From Draconibacterium orientale (GTDB taxonomy: Bacteria > Bacteroidota > Bacteroidia > Bacteroidales > UBA12170), in contig DYSK01000042.1 of NCBI GenBank assembly GCA_020718315.1, positions 9,239 through 15,107 on the forward strand: 5,869 nucleotides of DNA, written 5' to 3'. This document shows, in pieces, positions 5,851 through 5,869 of the stretch (positions are counted from its first letter, which is position 1; every line of letters begins with the position of its first letter). A model generated the notes under the pieces. It ran no database searches, was not told the DNA's origin, and was given only the letters and a program-made list of their open reading frames with translations. The position numbers were made by a program, and so were the translations under genes.

Positions 5851-5869
5851 AAAAGAGATTGTGAACCTC

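Noticed and set aside
1..5869. Mobile element, CRISPR array, tRNA/rRNA or phage signals
   Set aside because: No transposase, terminal repeats, regularly spaced repeats or RNA-gene sequences were found, and the gene composition looks uniform across the window.

Overview
The window looks like chromosomal DNA from a member of the Bacteroidetes (Bacteroidota), probably a Flavobacteriia-like marine or free-living lineage. The sequence evidence is AT-rich spacers, gene starts without Shine-Dalgarno motifs but with A-rich leaders, several exact matches to the Bacteroidetes -7 promoter box TAnnTTTG, and exported proteins whose signal peptides end in the typical '-A|QK' cleavage site. The assignment below phylum level is inference.

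Layout, left to right. (1) Positions 1-248, minus strand: the first 82 codons of an ABC-transporter ATPase of the NatA/YhaQ type, cut by the window edge, with its own promoter just upstream. (2) 410-1513, minus: a complete gcvT (aminomethyltransferase, T protein of the glycine cleavage system) with a clear intrinsic terminator behind it and a TAnnTTTG promoter in front. (3) 1800-1988, minus: a small 62-residue protein resembling the Cse60 family. (4) 2064-2462, minus: mscL, the large-conductance mechanosensitive channel, with a textbook TTG-N19-TAnnTTTG promoter. (5) From a divergent promoter region (2463-2629), two tandem plus-strand genes for secreted M14-carboxypeptidase-fold proteins, at 2630-4639 and 4681-5850, separated by 41 bases and probably co-transcribed.

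The left and centre are ordinary housekeeping genes. The M14 pair is the unusual part. By visual alignment, the second protein keeps every catalytic residue of an M14 zinc carboxypeptidase (His98, Glu101, His293, Glu365, plus the Asn-Arg pair 247-248). The first has lost all of them (Glu88, Leu91, Gly272, Asn403, Gly228-Ile229), although it keeps the fold landmarks and the same acidic calcium-type loops. An apparently inactive paralogue is therefore encoded directly upstream of an apparently active one. In addition, the active copy stops abruptly at the end of its catalytic domain. It lacks the C-terminal region its paralogue has, while another reading frame stays open across the stop to the window edge. 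This suggests a one-base frameshift, either real or an assembly error.
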